Assembly (NCBI GenBank): GCA_009663005.1
Contig: CM018913.1
Span: 13,598,988-13,611,487, forward strand
From: Actinidia chinensis
Lineage: Eukaryota; Streptophyta; Magnoliopsida; Ericales; Actinidiaceae
Length of the DNA stretch: 12,500 nt
Direction of reading: 5' to 3'
Below are positions 1 through 8,262 of this stretch, one piece after another. A program made the translations under genes and the position numbers. Under the pieces are notes generated by a model, which ran no database searches, was not told the origin of the DNA, and saw only the letters and a program-made list of their open reading frames with translations. The stretch's first letter is position 1, and every line of letters starts with the position of its first letter.

Positions 1-41
1 TGTGGAGCTTAAATATCTTGCTTTTCCCATTGTGTGACTGC
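1..41 (-). pseudogene. Peroxidase pseudogene exon 4, first 41 bp
   Basis: Reading the minus strand, a pyrimidine-poor but usable acceptor (ATACATGCAG) ends at 42. The exon then opens with codons for GSHTMGKAR, the conserved block holding the proximal histidine. The first G completes a codon split with exon 3. The next conserved residue, normally Cys (half of a disulphide), is read as Tyr (TAT). The exon runs off the window. Confidence 0.82.
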
Positions 42-465
42 CTGCATGTATATGTAGTTTTTGTTTCATATAGGAGTAAGAAAGTTGATGAAAGACTGCT
101 TGTTTGCTAAGAAAAAAAGTTGTCTATGAGGGAACATTGGCAATAGCCTGAAAAACTACTAGTGAATGTGCATCGACCCCTGTTCTATTCAGTTTTGTTT
201 CTGATTTTAATTTTTCTGCCAAAAAAAATTCCCTATTTTGTTGCTAGTTTTTAGAAACTGATGAATGTCATTTTCAAAACCAGATTTTCAGAAATTGAAA
301 CTGCTAGTCCTAGTTTTCTCCTCCTTTATCTCATTGTCTTAGGGAACCAAAGATGATTGTTGTTTCTTTGTTTTTGAAAATATTTGTTAGAAATTGTTCT
401 TTATTTTATTTTCTTGGAAACCAATGGGACTTATTTGTAATAATCAATCTTAGGAGTATTTTACT
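42..465 (-). other. Intron 3 of the peroxidase pseudogene
   Basis: AT-rich sequence with long T and A runs between exons 3 and 4. The minus-strand donor is GTAAAA just after codons for VALS, and the acceptor is ATGCAG at 42. No gene or repeat is recognisable inside it. Confidence 0.7.
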
Positions 466-631
466 TGATAAAGCAACCAGTCTCCGGTGTCAAGGCCATG
501 CTGTTGGAAATTGGCAACAAGAGTAGTCTCCAAAGAGGAATTTGGAGCAGGTAAGTATTTGCTGGCATCACCTGAGCTTGCTTTTGTTGAGTCTTTCCTT
601 TCTAAATGAACATTTCATGTGGGGTCCACCT
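466..631 (-). pseudogene. Peroxidase pseudogene exon 3
   Basis: Minus-strand exon of 166 bp, the length I recall as typical for this exon in the family. It opens with GGPH at 630-619. The VPLGRRDS block is then read as VHLERKDS at 611-588, so Pro, Gly and the first Arg are changed. An uninterrupted stretch of about 37 codons follows, including PAPNSSLET and FQQHGLD. A one-base loss near 480 shifts the frame just before the VALS residues. An extra base near 617 disturbs the Trp normally found after GGPH. The 3' edge joins exon 4 in phase (codon split A/GC). Confidence 0.86.
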
Positions 632-1018
632 CTTTATAGAAAATAAAAAATAAAAATTCATTTAGGCTGTGATTGAATCAAAGATTTGGTGAGGAAAAAT
701 AAAATTGAAATAAAAATGTTGGCGGCCAAAGATTTAACGATGGAAATGGAAAAGGAAAAAAAAAAATTAGATGATCCAACTCTTTGGGACTGGTAGATAC
801 TTTAACTTTTCCCTCACACGAAATTCTTGATCTAATCAGTCTTACAAAAATAAAGTAGTAGGGACGGATACGAATTTTAAATTTTAACAATGATATATTA
901 ACTTCTAACTAGGAAAATCTGAAGTACAATATCGTTTTGTACTAACACATATCTTTGAATTTTGAAGAGTCTATAACCATTCTTTAAAACTAAGCAAAGA
1001 GTGCATTTATTTTTTTAT

Positions 1019-1091
1019 AAAAAATCACTAAGGCAAAAAAATTATTTTATTTGTTAAGTAAAAATGATTTTCTTGTCTTTAGTGATTTTTT
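1019..1091. repeat. Inverted repeat, 13-bp perfect arms with 47-bp spacer
   Basis: The left arm AAAAAATCACTAA (1019-1031) is the exact reverse complement of TTAGTGATTTTTT (1079-1091). Similarity extends inward imperfectly, as A-rich against T-rich sequence. It lies in the peroxidase intron 2 and could fold as a hairpin or be a small MITE remnant. No target-site duplication was identified, so its origin is open. Confidence 0.45.
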
Positions 1092-1327
1092 TCCTTAAAT
1101 TAGATTAAAATGTTACATTTCAATATTTTTTTGTCAAAGAGGAACTAAGTATAAATTTTTTTTTTTTAGAAATTAAATTATAAGTTATGTCATCTAGCAT
1201 ACTCCTAAGGGGCGGGGAAGGGAAACCGTTAAGTAGCATGAGAGAGGGGTGTACCTACAAATGGTAATATACAAATACCCACAAACACAGTCTCTACGCC
1301 TTACTTGTTATTGGTGAGTTTTGAACC

Positions 1328-1357
1328 TCCTCCTCCCTCTCCCCCTCCCCCTCCCCC
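1328..1357 (+). repeat. C/T-rich simple-sequence run
   Basis: Repeated CTCC/CCCCCT units form a low-complexity pyrimidine tract inside the peroxidase intron 2. It is a simple repeat with no evident function here. Confidence 0.7.
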
Positions 1358-1484
1358 ATATGGGAGTGTAGAGATGAGGGCAAATGCCAAATGGTTTGCA
1401 GGCCCTTGGCAAAAGTATAAAATTTTGTTTCTAAAAAAAAAACTCACAAATCAAAACATTTAATTCAAATAGAGAAAAATGTAC

Positions 1485-1675
<191 letters not shown>

Positions 1676-2026
1676 CTGTCAACCCCAATAAATATTGGAA
1701 CAAAAAATTGATGAGAAAAATCAGTCATTCGGGGACCTAGCTGTCTCTAAACTGGTCATTTTCAGAATCAATTTTTTAAAAAACTTTTCTGAAACTATTT
1801 TTGAAAATAGAAACATTCGTCGTCCTCATATATTACTATTCATATTAGAATGGAATGGTTTTCTAGAATCTGACAACATCTTTTCGATGTTACTGAAAAA
1901 CGAGTTTTCAAAAAAGTAACTAAACTAATACGAAACCAAGAAGAGAGAGGTGAGAGCATTAAAAAGGAGTCTGTGAAAAATTGGAATCCTATTATCTAGA
2001 AAACTAAATTGCAAATAAAGAAACTT
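1676..2026 (-). other. Residual intron 1 of the peroxidase pseudogene, up to the retrotransposon
   Basis: AT-rich sequence between exon 2 and the probable 5' LTR. I looked on the minus strand for exon 1 features (signal peptide, RLHFHDCF-type block) and saw none. The 74-codon open frame on the plus strand at 1695-1919 has low-complexity composition and no recognisable domain, so I do not call it a gene. Confidence 0.5.
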
Positions 2027-2645
2027 TGTAGGGCTAATCTTTATTTAGAAGAATTAATTTCGTAAAGGGATAAAATATCAAGTACCAGCTCTAGTCGAGG
2101 TAGAGCAGGTACCGTCGCCGGACTGTTGCTATAGCAAGCTTGGCAAGGTCACTGCGCCAAAGCTTGATCAAAACGCAATGGTTAGCGGCTATCTTAAGGC
2201 ACATCAGAGGACAAAAGGTGACTTGCATGACAAAGTCTTCTTTTGACAGCTCCCACGCTTAGATTGAGATGTCGGCGACATGATGGCTAGCTACCCACTA
2301 GACCTTAGAGGCATGGCTAAGTCAGTCTCATACTCACTGACACAACAGTCAACGAATCCCAATAAGCGCCAAACTGCTATATAAGGTCATGTCTTATTCT
2401 TTTAAAGGTATGCAGTTTCTTGCACTCTAAGCCTTAAACTCTCTATCTCTACACAAATTTTGTATTCCCTGATCATCTAACTTGACCGTTGCAAAGCTAA
2501 TCCCAAAAATAGCTTTGGCGGCTATTCTTACTATTCTTATCTTGCAACCAAGCCTAAAACACCGTCCACGGCCGCTAGCCGTCGTGCAACAATCACATAT
2601 GTCTATTTTCATTTTTTTCTCCTTTTCTAGTATCCATACCCCACA
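2027..2645 (+). repeat. Probable 5' LTR of the outer Ty3/gypsy element
   Basis: Begins TGTAGGG (2027-2033) and ends CCCCACA (2639-2645), near-inverted termini of the TG...CA type, immediately followed by a primer-binding-like site. It contains a TATA box (2378-2384). Its base composition is less AT-rich than the flanking intron. The right end is fairly secure because of the primer site. The left end is a best guess, since no second LTR is available to align. Confidence 0.65.
2378..2384 (+). promoter_or_regulatory. TATA box of the outer element's 5' LTR
   Basis: TATATAA followed by GG lies about 270 bp before the LTR end, a normal place for the U3/R promoter of a plant LTR. Transcription would run rightwards into gag. 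Confidence 0.5.
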
Positions 2646-2647
2646 AT

Positions 2648-2666
2648 TGGCATCATTTTATGGGAA
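2648..2666 (+). other. Degenerate primer-binding site of the outer element
   Basis: Three bases after the LTR end, TGGCATCATTTTATGGGAA keeps the beginning (TGGC) and end (TGGGAA) of the site usual in plant Tat-type elements (TGGCGCCGTCTGTGGGAA). The middle has changed, largely G/C to A/T. A tRNA could hardly prime on this now. Confidence 0.6.
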
Positions 2667-2690
2667 TTCGATCATAGACATATGCACGAT

Positions 2691-3446
2691 ATGATCATGG
2701 CCTCCAAAAGCACCACCAGTGGAAGAAACAGTCATGGAACCCAAAGGGAGCACCATCCCATGCCCAGAACTCCAGGCAAAGGTCAAGGAGAACAAACTAT
2801 TAGGTGATGCTCAAAGGGCAGCCAAGGTCCCTCCAGACAAAGGTTAAATCGGTTGCAACCTGAAGGAGGAAATGACAATTATGACGTCACCATTAGGCGC
2901 CCAGAAGCCTAGTTGGCAGAATTAACTCAGATCATTGTGGCCAACAATTTAATAAAGCTAGTCCAAGGGGCTAAAGAGGGGTCGTCCGAGGTGAGTTTTG
3001 CCAGATGTGAAGATCTACCTCGAGGATGCAGGAAGGAAAGACGAGATGAATCAAACACTGAGGCCGAGAGCCGAAGTGATAGCAAATTCGTGGTGTCGAG
3101 TAAATGCAGGGTATCACCGAGCTGAACCCACTCCAAAGAAGCTGCTTGCTAAGGCAGCAATGCCCAAAAAATATGTCTTCCCAAAAAATCAATAACCTGG
3201 ACTGCCAGGTCCATGCCAAGAGAGCCAATCCCGAGGTATCAAACCCCATTCATGCCGGAGATAGAGGGAATGGATCTTTTGAAGGAGTTCACTACCCCAA
3301 AGTTTACTCTGTACGATAGAAAGCTAGACCCGAAGTCTCACATCAGCCATTTTAAATAAATGATGGCGCTTTGGAATCATCTCGATGCACTCATGTGCGG
3401 AGTGTTTTCATCAAGTCCGAGGGGACCTCGGGTTGAAATGGTTCAA
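2691..3446 (+). pseudogene. gag: gag, N-terminal part (leader region and start of capsid), outer element
   Basis: Gag forms the virus-like particle in the cytoplasm. Two ATGs (2691, 2697) follow the primer site, but the first frame stops within about 40 codons. The N-terminal third is readable only in pieces across frames. Capsid similarity becomes clear from about 3253: FTTPKFTLYDRKLDPKS, then SHF, then MALWNHLDALMC, resembling the gypsy gag capsid start. A TAA at 3357-3359 interrupts it, standing where a Gln codon (CAA) is plausible. A frameshift lies between about 3420 and 3436. The block then ends where the nested element was inserted, at a codon region for LKWFN. Confidence 0.8.
3442..3446. 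repeat. Left target-site duplication (TTCAA) of the nested element
   Basis: TTCAA immediately precedes the TGATTG start of the inner 5' LTR, and TTCAA also follows its other end at 7635-7639. Five bases is the standard duplication for Ty3/gypsy insertion. The host gag capsid reading resumes directly after the right copy. Confidence 0.9.
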
Positions 3447-4308
3447 TGATTGACACAAAATATTATAACTTATCTATTGAATCCTCTCATATTTTAGTAT
3501 CATTTGAGCATATTATTTTTTATATTTAACCATTATTTAGCGCAATAGTTATAGAAGAGTTTTGTAGGATAAAAAGAGCTTTTTGAGAGGTGATAAAATG
3601 CAAAACAAAAGAGTCTGACCGGTTAGAGAAAAAAGCTCTACAGGTCGAGCATGAGACAGGAAGCAAACTGAGATGGTCTTCATTCTTTGATCCAAGACTA
3701 GCGTTCTGACAATCATAATGATGAAAAACATTGATTATAGCCATGTGGGGGCAGCCAAGAGTCAACAAAAATGGCTGGCCCCTCTCTCTCTCGACCGATT
3801 CTCTGTCTCTGTATATATACATATATAAATTATCTTTTGTATTTCTCTATAAATAGGAGTTCAGGAGTTTTTATACCAGAGGCTGAAAAGTTCAAAAGTT
3901 TTTAGTTTTAGTTTTAGAAACACTATGATAGTTTTTAGTTTTAGTTTAGTTTATACACTTTTAATTCTAGTTGTAGGTTAGATTAGAATAGTTGAAGTTT
4001 CAATTCTGTAATTTTTGATTTTACTCTGTCAATTAAAGTTTGTAAGTTTTTTTTATTTCAAGTACTTTTATATTTATATTTTTACATTGTTTCGCCTGAA
4101 TGGCTGGGTTAAATTTGCTTTCCTTTAATTTCATGTCAAATTCGTTTATTTTACACTTTCTTTATTTACAACAATAAACACTCAATCTTATAAATTAGCT
4201 TTCTATGGATACAATCTCGAACTTCTGAGTATTATGTTGCACTAGTAAGTTCCTACGCTTGGGAAGTGAATTAAGATAGATAAAATATACACCGAAAAGT
4301 GGCAAGCA
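3447..4308 (+). repeat. 5' LTR of the nested element, internally deleted
   Basis: Begins TGATTG and ends CAAGCA (CAATCA in the partner), so the ends form a 6-bp terminal inverted repeat across the two LTRs. It matches 6165-7634 over most of its length. In the last 139 or so bases I count about 13 mismatches by hand. It lacks about 640 bp that the 3' copy has (junction near 4150) but keeps about 40 bp (3738-3776) that the 3' copy lacks. It carries a TATA box (3848) and AATAAA (4173-4178). An antisense open frame here recurs in the other LTR only because the LTR is duplicated. Confidence 0.92.
3848..3855 (+). promoter_or_regulatory. TATA box of the nested 5' LTR
   Basis: TATAAATA followed by GGAGTTCAGG, just downstream of a TATATATACATATATA stretch. 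The same arrangement occurs in the 3' LTR, and a canonical TATA context favours this over the AT microsatellite beside it. Confidence 0.6.
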
Positions 4309-4312
4309 TTTT

Positions 4313-4330
4313 TGGTACCGTTGCCTGGAG
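4313..4330 (+). other. Primer-binding site of the nested element (tRNA-Asp type)
   Basis: Four bases after the LTR end lies TGGTACCGTTGCCTGGAG, which differs at only a few positions from the complement of the plant tRNA-Asp 3' end (TGGCGCCGTTGCCGGGGA). That primer is usual for Athila-type Ty3/gypsy elements. It also confirms that the left repeat is the 5' LTR and that the element points rightward. Confidence 0.78.
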
Positions 4331-4617
4331 TTAAAACGCCAAGGTTGAGTGTTGTAAGTATTTAATTTAATTTAATTATTTTTTGAAAAAAAATGATGTT
4401 AGTTTTTTTTATACTTAGTTTAATTTTTCTATTTCTACTTTATTACCAATGTTATATTAAACTACACGTTTTTGGTATATGTGTTTACATCCGTTTTGTA
4501 GATTCAAAATTAGTGCAGTCAAACAAGAAGCCAAAGAAAACCCTGCCCTACGGATCTAAGTATTTTTCTACTAGTCCAAGAGGGACCAAAATCCAGAGGG
4601 CATGAACTGCCAGAAGT

Positions 4618-4675
4618 CTAACCGGTCGGACCAATGCTGAACCAGTCAGACCAAAGCTGGACCGGTTGGGTTAAG
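4618..4675 (+). repeat. Three tandem ~20-bp units with ACCGGT/ACCAGT core
   Basis: Units at 4618-4636, 4637-4656 and 4657-4675 each have the form CTRRACCRGTYRGRYYAA-G. The period is 19-20 bp and the units diverge by a few substitutions. The same CCGGT core occurs in both LTRs of the element (about 3619 and 6340), so it is a family motif and not random sequence. Confidence 0.65.
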
Positions 4676-4761
4676 TCAACAGTTGCACTATCTGTCGGGA
4701 TGCTATGTTCAAAGGTGACCTCGTTCACTTTTATATTTATTTTTTGTTCTCATTTTGTATT

Positions 4762-4795
4762 GAGGACACTGCACAATTCAAGTTGGGGGGTGAGG
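4762..4795 (+). other. Post-pol signature with G-rich tract of the nested element
   Basis: GAGGACACTGCACAA is followed by TCAAGTTGGGGGGTGAGG. To my knowledge segments of this shape follow the pol stop in Athila-like plant elements. Finding it only about 430 bp after the primer site supports removal of the coding region. The G-run could also act as an internal polypurine tract. Confidence 0.45.
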
Positions 4796-6117
4796 GTTAG
4801 TTTTTTATAGCATATTTCTTGTTTAATTAGTATAAGGTAGTGATTTTTAAATTTTTTTTTTTTCAATTTTTATTTAATCAGTGGTTTATGAATGAAATTG
4901 ACACTAAACATGCTCATGTAAATTATAAAAAACCGATTTGATGCTTAAATTTGATATTATGTTTGTATAATGGGCTAATTTTTACACAATTTAACATGTA
5001 CCAATGAATAAAGTTGAACTACTATGTATTTATAAAATCTTGACATAAAAAATAAAAACTGAATGACCTATTCATACACTTTGAGCCTCTCTTTTTTTGT
5101 GTGTGTGGAAACATAATATTTTTATTAAAGGCAAAACAATTATATTTGAGTTTAATTATATATTTTATGATTTATGGCACTTAGGGGATGATACATTGTC
5201 ATTTTTTTCATTATAAGATGAAAAAAAAATACATAAAATCACATATTTTGAGTCTAACTCCTTTGCACCATAATTGAGCTATACATTTGTTAAAATCCAT
5301 CATTCTCAAGACTAGGTAACCGGAGTTGAGGGAGAATGAATGGTGTGACATGATAAATGGGGTTTGAAATAAGGATAATATTTAAAATAATGACATGTAA
5401 GTGCACTGTGCTAAGAAAAAAAATATTACTACTCTGGAATCGATTTAGACAAAGAGTACAGTATCATGCACAAAGTCCAATTCTCACTTTTGTTGAGAAG
5501 TAGGAGCAGAAAAGTGAAAATATGAAGAGAAAAGAGAATGACATGATGATGAGGACAATGATTTGGAAAAAGTCACGACTTATGGTCAAAATAGTGGTAG
5601 TAGTTAGTAGTACATTGGGTTGAATGATAGTGAAAATTGGGTAAAAATCCACAAAACATCGTAAAACATGTCATCCCTTTTTGGTTTAATCCGATTTTTG
5701 GCACCAAGATCAATAAAAACTAAAAAGTCCATGTTAACTCTAATAGTGCCATTGGATATGAAATGAATTAAATTGAATTGTTTCTTTTATAACTTGCTTA
5801 TGTTTATAATTTTGTATGTTCTCTTCCTTGTGAAAAATGTGCCCAGATTTGTAAAATACTAATTTTATTTTGAGTAACACACCCACATGAGGCTTGAAGT
5901 TGAAACTCGAATTGAATAAATAGAGTGAATGCAAGGTTTGTTTGACTAAGTGAAGAGGTACATTGCTTGATTGTAATTGAATTTGACTTATGAACAAGAA
6001 TTTTGAAATTTTTGCATCTTTCATGTGTACTTATGATTTCTATACATGCCATATTGTTAATTAAATTTCAAATCACTGATTAAGTATAAATTATTAATTT
6101 ATCTTATTTTACTAAGA

Positions 6118-6152
6118 GACTAGCAAAACTCAAGTTGGGAGTTTTGCTAGTC
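6118..6152. repeat. Perfect 14-bp palindrome with G-rich loop before the 3' LTR
   Basis: GACTAGCAAAACTC (6118-6131) and its exact reverse complement (6139-6152) flank the loop AAGTTGG. The AAGTTGGGAGTTT part resembles the polypurine tract expected at the 3' LTR border. An RNA hairpin of this strength would hold the tract in its loop and right arm. Confidence 0.75.
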
Positions 6153-6532
6153 ACTAAGCTATCTTATTTGACACAGAATATTATAATTTATCCATTGAAT
6201 CCTCTCATATTTTAGCATCATTTGCGATATTATCTTTCATATTTAATTATTATTTGGCGTAAAAATTGTAAAAGAGTTTTTCAGGAAAAAAAAAAGCTTT
6301 TTGAGAGATGATAAAATGCAAAACAAAAAGAGCCTGGCCGGTCGAAAAAAAAAAACTCTATCGGTCGGGCACGAGACAGAAAGCAAATTGAGATGGTCTT
6401 CATTCTTTGATCCAAGACAAGCCTTCTGACAACCATAATGATGAAAAACATTGATTAAGGCCCCTCTCCCTCTCTCTCGACCGACTCTCTCTCTATATAT
6501 ATACATATATATAAATATCGTTTGTATTTCTC

Positions 6533-6540
6533 TATAAACA
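6533..6540 (+). promoter_or_regulatory. TATA-like box of the nested 3' LTR
   Basis: TATAAACA followed by GGAGTTCAGG stands at the position equivalent to TATAAATA in the 5' LTR, with one substitution. If active it would transcribe rightward into the remaining half of the outer gag. Confidence 0.5.
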
Positions 6541-6991
6541 GGAGTTCAGGATTTTTTATACTAGAGGATGAATAATTCAAAAGTTTTTATTTTAGTTTTA
6601 GAAGCCCTATGATAGTTTTTAGTTTTAGTTTAGTTTATACACTTTCAATTCAAGTTGTATATTAGATTAACTTAGAATAGTTAAAGTTTCAATTTTGTAA
6701 TTTCTGATTCTACTCTTTCAATTAAAGTTTGTAAATTTTCTTTATTTCAAGTACTTTTATGTTTACATTTTTACATTGTTCTGCCTGAATGGATGGGTTA
6801 AATTCGCTTTCTTTAATTTCATGTCAAATTCTTTTATTTTTATTTGCTTATTTTGCACTAAAGATTAAATCTTCAATACCCATGGAAGGCTAAATTTTTA
6901 GGCTCGGTTCAAGAACGATGTCTTCTTTCGACCCTTTGATGAACTAATTCATTCTCTCTTTCAAAACAATTTTAATGTTTGTTTATGAAAC

Positions 6992-7247
6992 CATAATAGT
7001 AGTTTTATAGATCAAAACTTAGAATTGTACAAATCTTTGATTAATTGTTATCAATTTTATTTGGTACAATTAATACTTAAATCAATTGCATTCCAAGTGT
7101 TTGAAAGTATATCAAAAATCATAATGGTAGTTTTAAAGATTGAAATCTAGAATTGCACATATGTTTGATTAATTGTTATCAATTTCACTTAGTACAATTA
7201 ATACTTAGATCAATTGCATTCTAAGTGTTTAAAATTATATCAAAAGA
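6992..7247 (+). repeat. 128-bp tandem duplication inside the nested 3' LTR
   Basis: Two head-to-tail copies (6992-7119 and 7120-7247) share CATAATRGTAGTTTTA, TTTGATTAATTGTTATCAATTT, GTACAATTAATACTTA and ATCAATTGCATTC with scattered substitutions. The copies keep the same length, so the duplication is simple and not recent. It lies wholly within the block missing from the 5' LTR. Confidence 0.88.
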
Positions 7248-7634
7248 AAATCAGTATTGATTTCATAAATACATCTTTAGACATAAAACAATAGTTTCAC
7301 TGAAAAATCTTCCAACTAATTTCATAATTTCTTTGATAATTGGCTGAGTTCGTAAAAGAAGAAAGAATTGGAACATTTAAGTTAGGAGACAACTAAGTAC
7401 TTGAACTTTGTTATTTTAAATTTTATAGTTTATATTTTATTCACACCATTTACGAAAAGAATACAAAAACAGTCTTTTATGCTTTCTTTACTTATAACAA
7501 TAAACACTCAATCTTGCAAATCAGCTCTTTGTGGATACGATCTCGAACTTCTGAGTATTATGTTGCACTAGTAGGTTCCTACACTTGGTAACTAAATTAA
7601 GATAGATAAAATATACACCGAAAAGTGGCAATCA

Positions 7635-7639
7635 TTCAA
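7635..7639. repeat. Right target-site duplication (TTCAA) of the nested element
   Basis: It matches 3442-3446 exactly and directly follows the CA end of the 3' LTR. The host gag capsid continues in CAAGCTCCC after it. Confidence 0.9.
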
Positions 7640-8262
7640 CAAGCTCCCTATCGGATCCATATGGAGCTTCTACCAACTTATCGAGTCTTTCATGGCTCGA
7701 TTTGTCATTAAATAAAGGCACCAAAGGGTGTCAGTTGTCTTCTAACACTCCGAAAAGGCAAGAATAAAACGCTGTGAACCTATAACAAACGTTATTGGGA
7801 GCTATACAATGAGATAGAATAGTACTCAGACGAGCTAGTTGTGGTCAGCTACAAGCTCGGACTGACCTTGGGTGGGAAGCTTAGGGAGGACTTGACGCTT
7901 AACCCTCCAGCCGACCTCATATCTCAGGTCGAAATGTTCGCTCATTTGGAGGATGACATCCGACAAGCAAAACATGCTGTAGTGTATTTGTCCCAAGATG
8001 ACAGGGCGTTCAAGAAACGAAGGGAAATGTCTGGCAGACCATGAAAATTGGGTGAGGCATGGCATCAATATAGTTTTTAAACAACCAATTTATAAACTCC
8101 TCACCCGAATCCGAGATAACACGTACTTCAGAAAGCCCACCCTTATAGGAGAAGATCCTAGAAAATGCAATCAACGGTAGAAGTGTTCCTTTTATGAGAA
8201 GAAATGGCACATGGCCAAAAATTGTAGAGCTTGAAGGTTTTTCTTGATTAGCTCGTTCAGGA
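7640..8262 (+). pseudogene. gag: gag, C-terminal part (capsid and zinc knuckle), outer element
   Basis: Gag of the outer element resumes here with LPIGSIWSFYQL and FMARFVIK, ending at TAA (7713-7715). A neighbouring frame then continues from about 7720: LLTLRKGKN, YWELYNEIE, SYKLGLTLGGKLREDL, NPPADL, VEMFAHLEDDIRQAK. This frame has TGA (7775-7777) and TAG (7820-7822) inside it. It ends in a stop after SGRP at 8044; other frames carry the rest. The nucleic-acid-binding zinc knuckle C-x2-C-x4-H-x4-C is at 8184-8225, but its second Cys is Tyr (TAT, 8193-8195), so metal binding is probably lost. The capsid portion matches plant Tat-type gag well. Confidence 0.85.

Larger units (their letters stand above)
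632..1484 (-). other. Intron 2 of the peroxidase pseudogene
   Basis: On the minus strand it begins GTACAT directly after exon 2. It ends with a T-rich tract and TATAAAG before GGTGGACCC of exon 3. At 853 bp it is long and AT-rich. It holds a CT-rich run (about 1328-1357) and a 13-bp inverted repeat (1019-1031 with 1079-1091). No coding sequence or intact transposon was found in it. Confidence 0.65.
4309..6164 (+). other. Non-coding interior of the nested element
   Basis: After the primer site come a short AT-rich leader and a 70-codon frame (4393-4605) with a hydrophobic start but no recognisable gag motif. Next are a run of ACCGGT-type 20-bp repeats (4618-4675) and a GAGGACACTGCACAA...AAGTTGGGGGGTGAGG segment (4762-4795) like the one that follows pol in Athila-type elements. 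From about 4800 to 6117 the sequence is AT-rich with no protein similarity. The terminal palindrome (6118-6152) precedes the 3' LTR. Minus-strand open frames at 5740-6052 are AT-driven and show no domain. Confidence 0.75.
3447..7634 (+). mobile_element. Nested non-autonomous LTR retrotransposon (Athila-like Ty3/gypsy derivative)
   Basis: A 4188-bp element bounded by TTCAA duplications, with long direct repeats at both ends and a primer site after the left one. The interior (4309 to about 6164) has no gag, protease, reverse transcriptase or integrase similarity in any frame I read, so it must have relied on proteins from a relative. The primer site resembles the tRNA-Asp type used by Athila elements. 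A GAGGACA...AAGTTGGGGGG segment resembles the post-pol region of such elements. It looks like an Athila-like element that lost the whole coding part between leader and 3' region. Superfamily placement comes from non-coding features only and is less sure than the element's existence. Confidence 0.88.
6165..7634 (+). repeat. 3' LTR of the nested element, longer copy
   Basis: Aligns with 3447-4308 from TATTTGACACA to GGCAATCA, with TTCAA following. It has about 640 bp (roughly 6843-7477) absent from the 5' LTR, including a 128-bp tandem duplication, and lacks about 40 bp present there. It carries a TATA-like box (6533-6540) and AATAAA (7499-7504). The left edge is uncertain. The homologous start is 6165, but a TG at 6145 directly after the G-rich tract could be the original start if the 5' LTR lost about 20 bp behind its own TG. 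Confidence 0.9.

Noticed and set aside
452..560. A plus-strand exon ending in CAG followed by GTAAGTATTT near 550
   Set aside because: The donor looks perfect, but the same bases on the minus strand encode 37 open codons of peroxidase exon 3 with family motifs, and the plus-strand reading matches nothing I know.
2427..2694. Overlapping open frames on both strands in the LTR
   Set aside because: They lie inside the probable LTR and across its border, and have no domain or consistent start context.
3526..3822. Minus-strand 98-codon open frame, with a similar one at 6243-6506
   Set aside because: The two resemble each other only because they lie in the two LTRs. They contain low-complexity Arg/Glu-rich sequence from the CTCTCT tract and no domain, and they run opposite to the element.
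5740..6052. Two overlapping minus-strand frames in the nested element interior
   Set aside because: Composition follows the AT-rich DNA and no motif is recognisable. An envelope-like or accessory gene was considered, but no signal peptide or membrane pattern supports it.
6992..7247. CRISPR-like or satellite array
   Set aside because: There are only two 128-bp copies with no spacers, in a plant LTR. A simple tandem duplication explains it.
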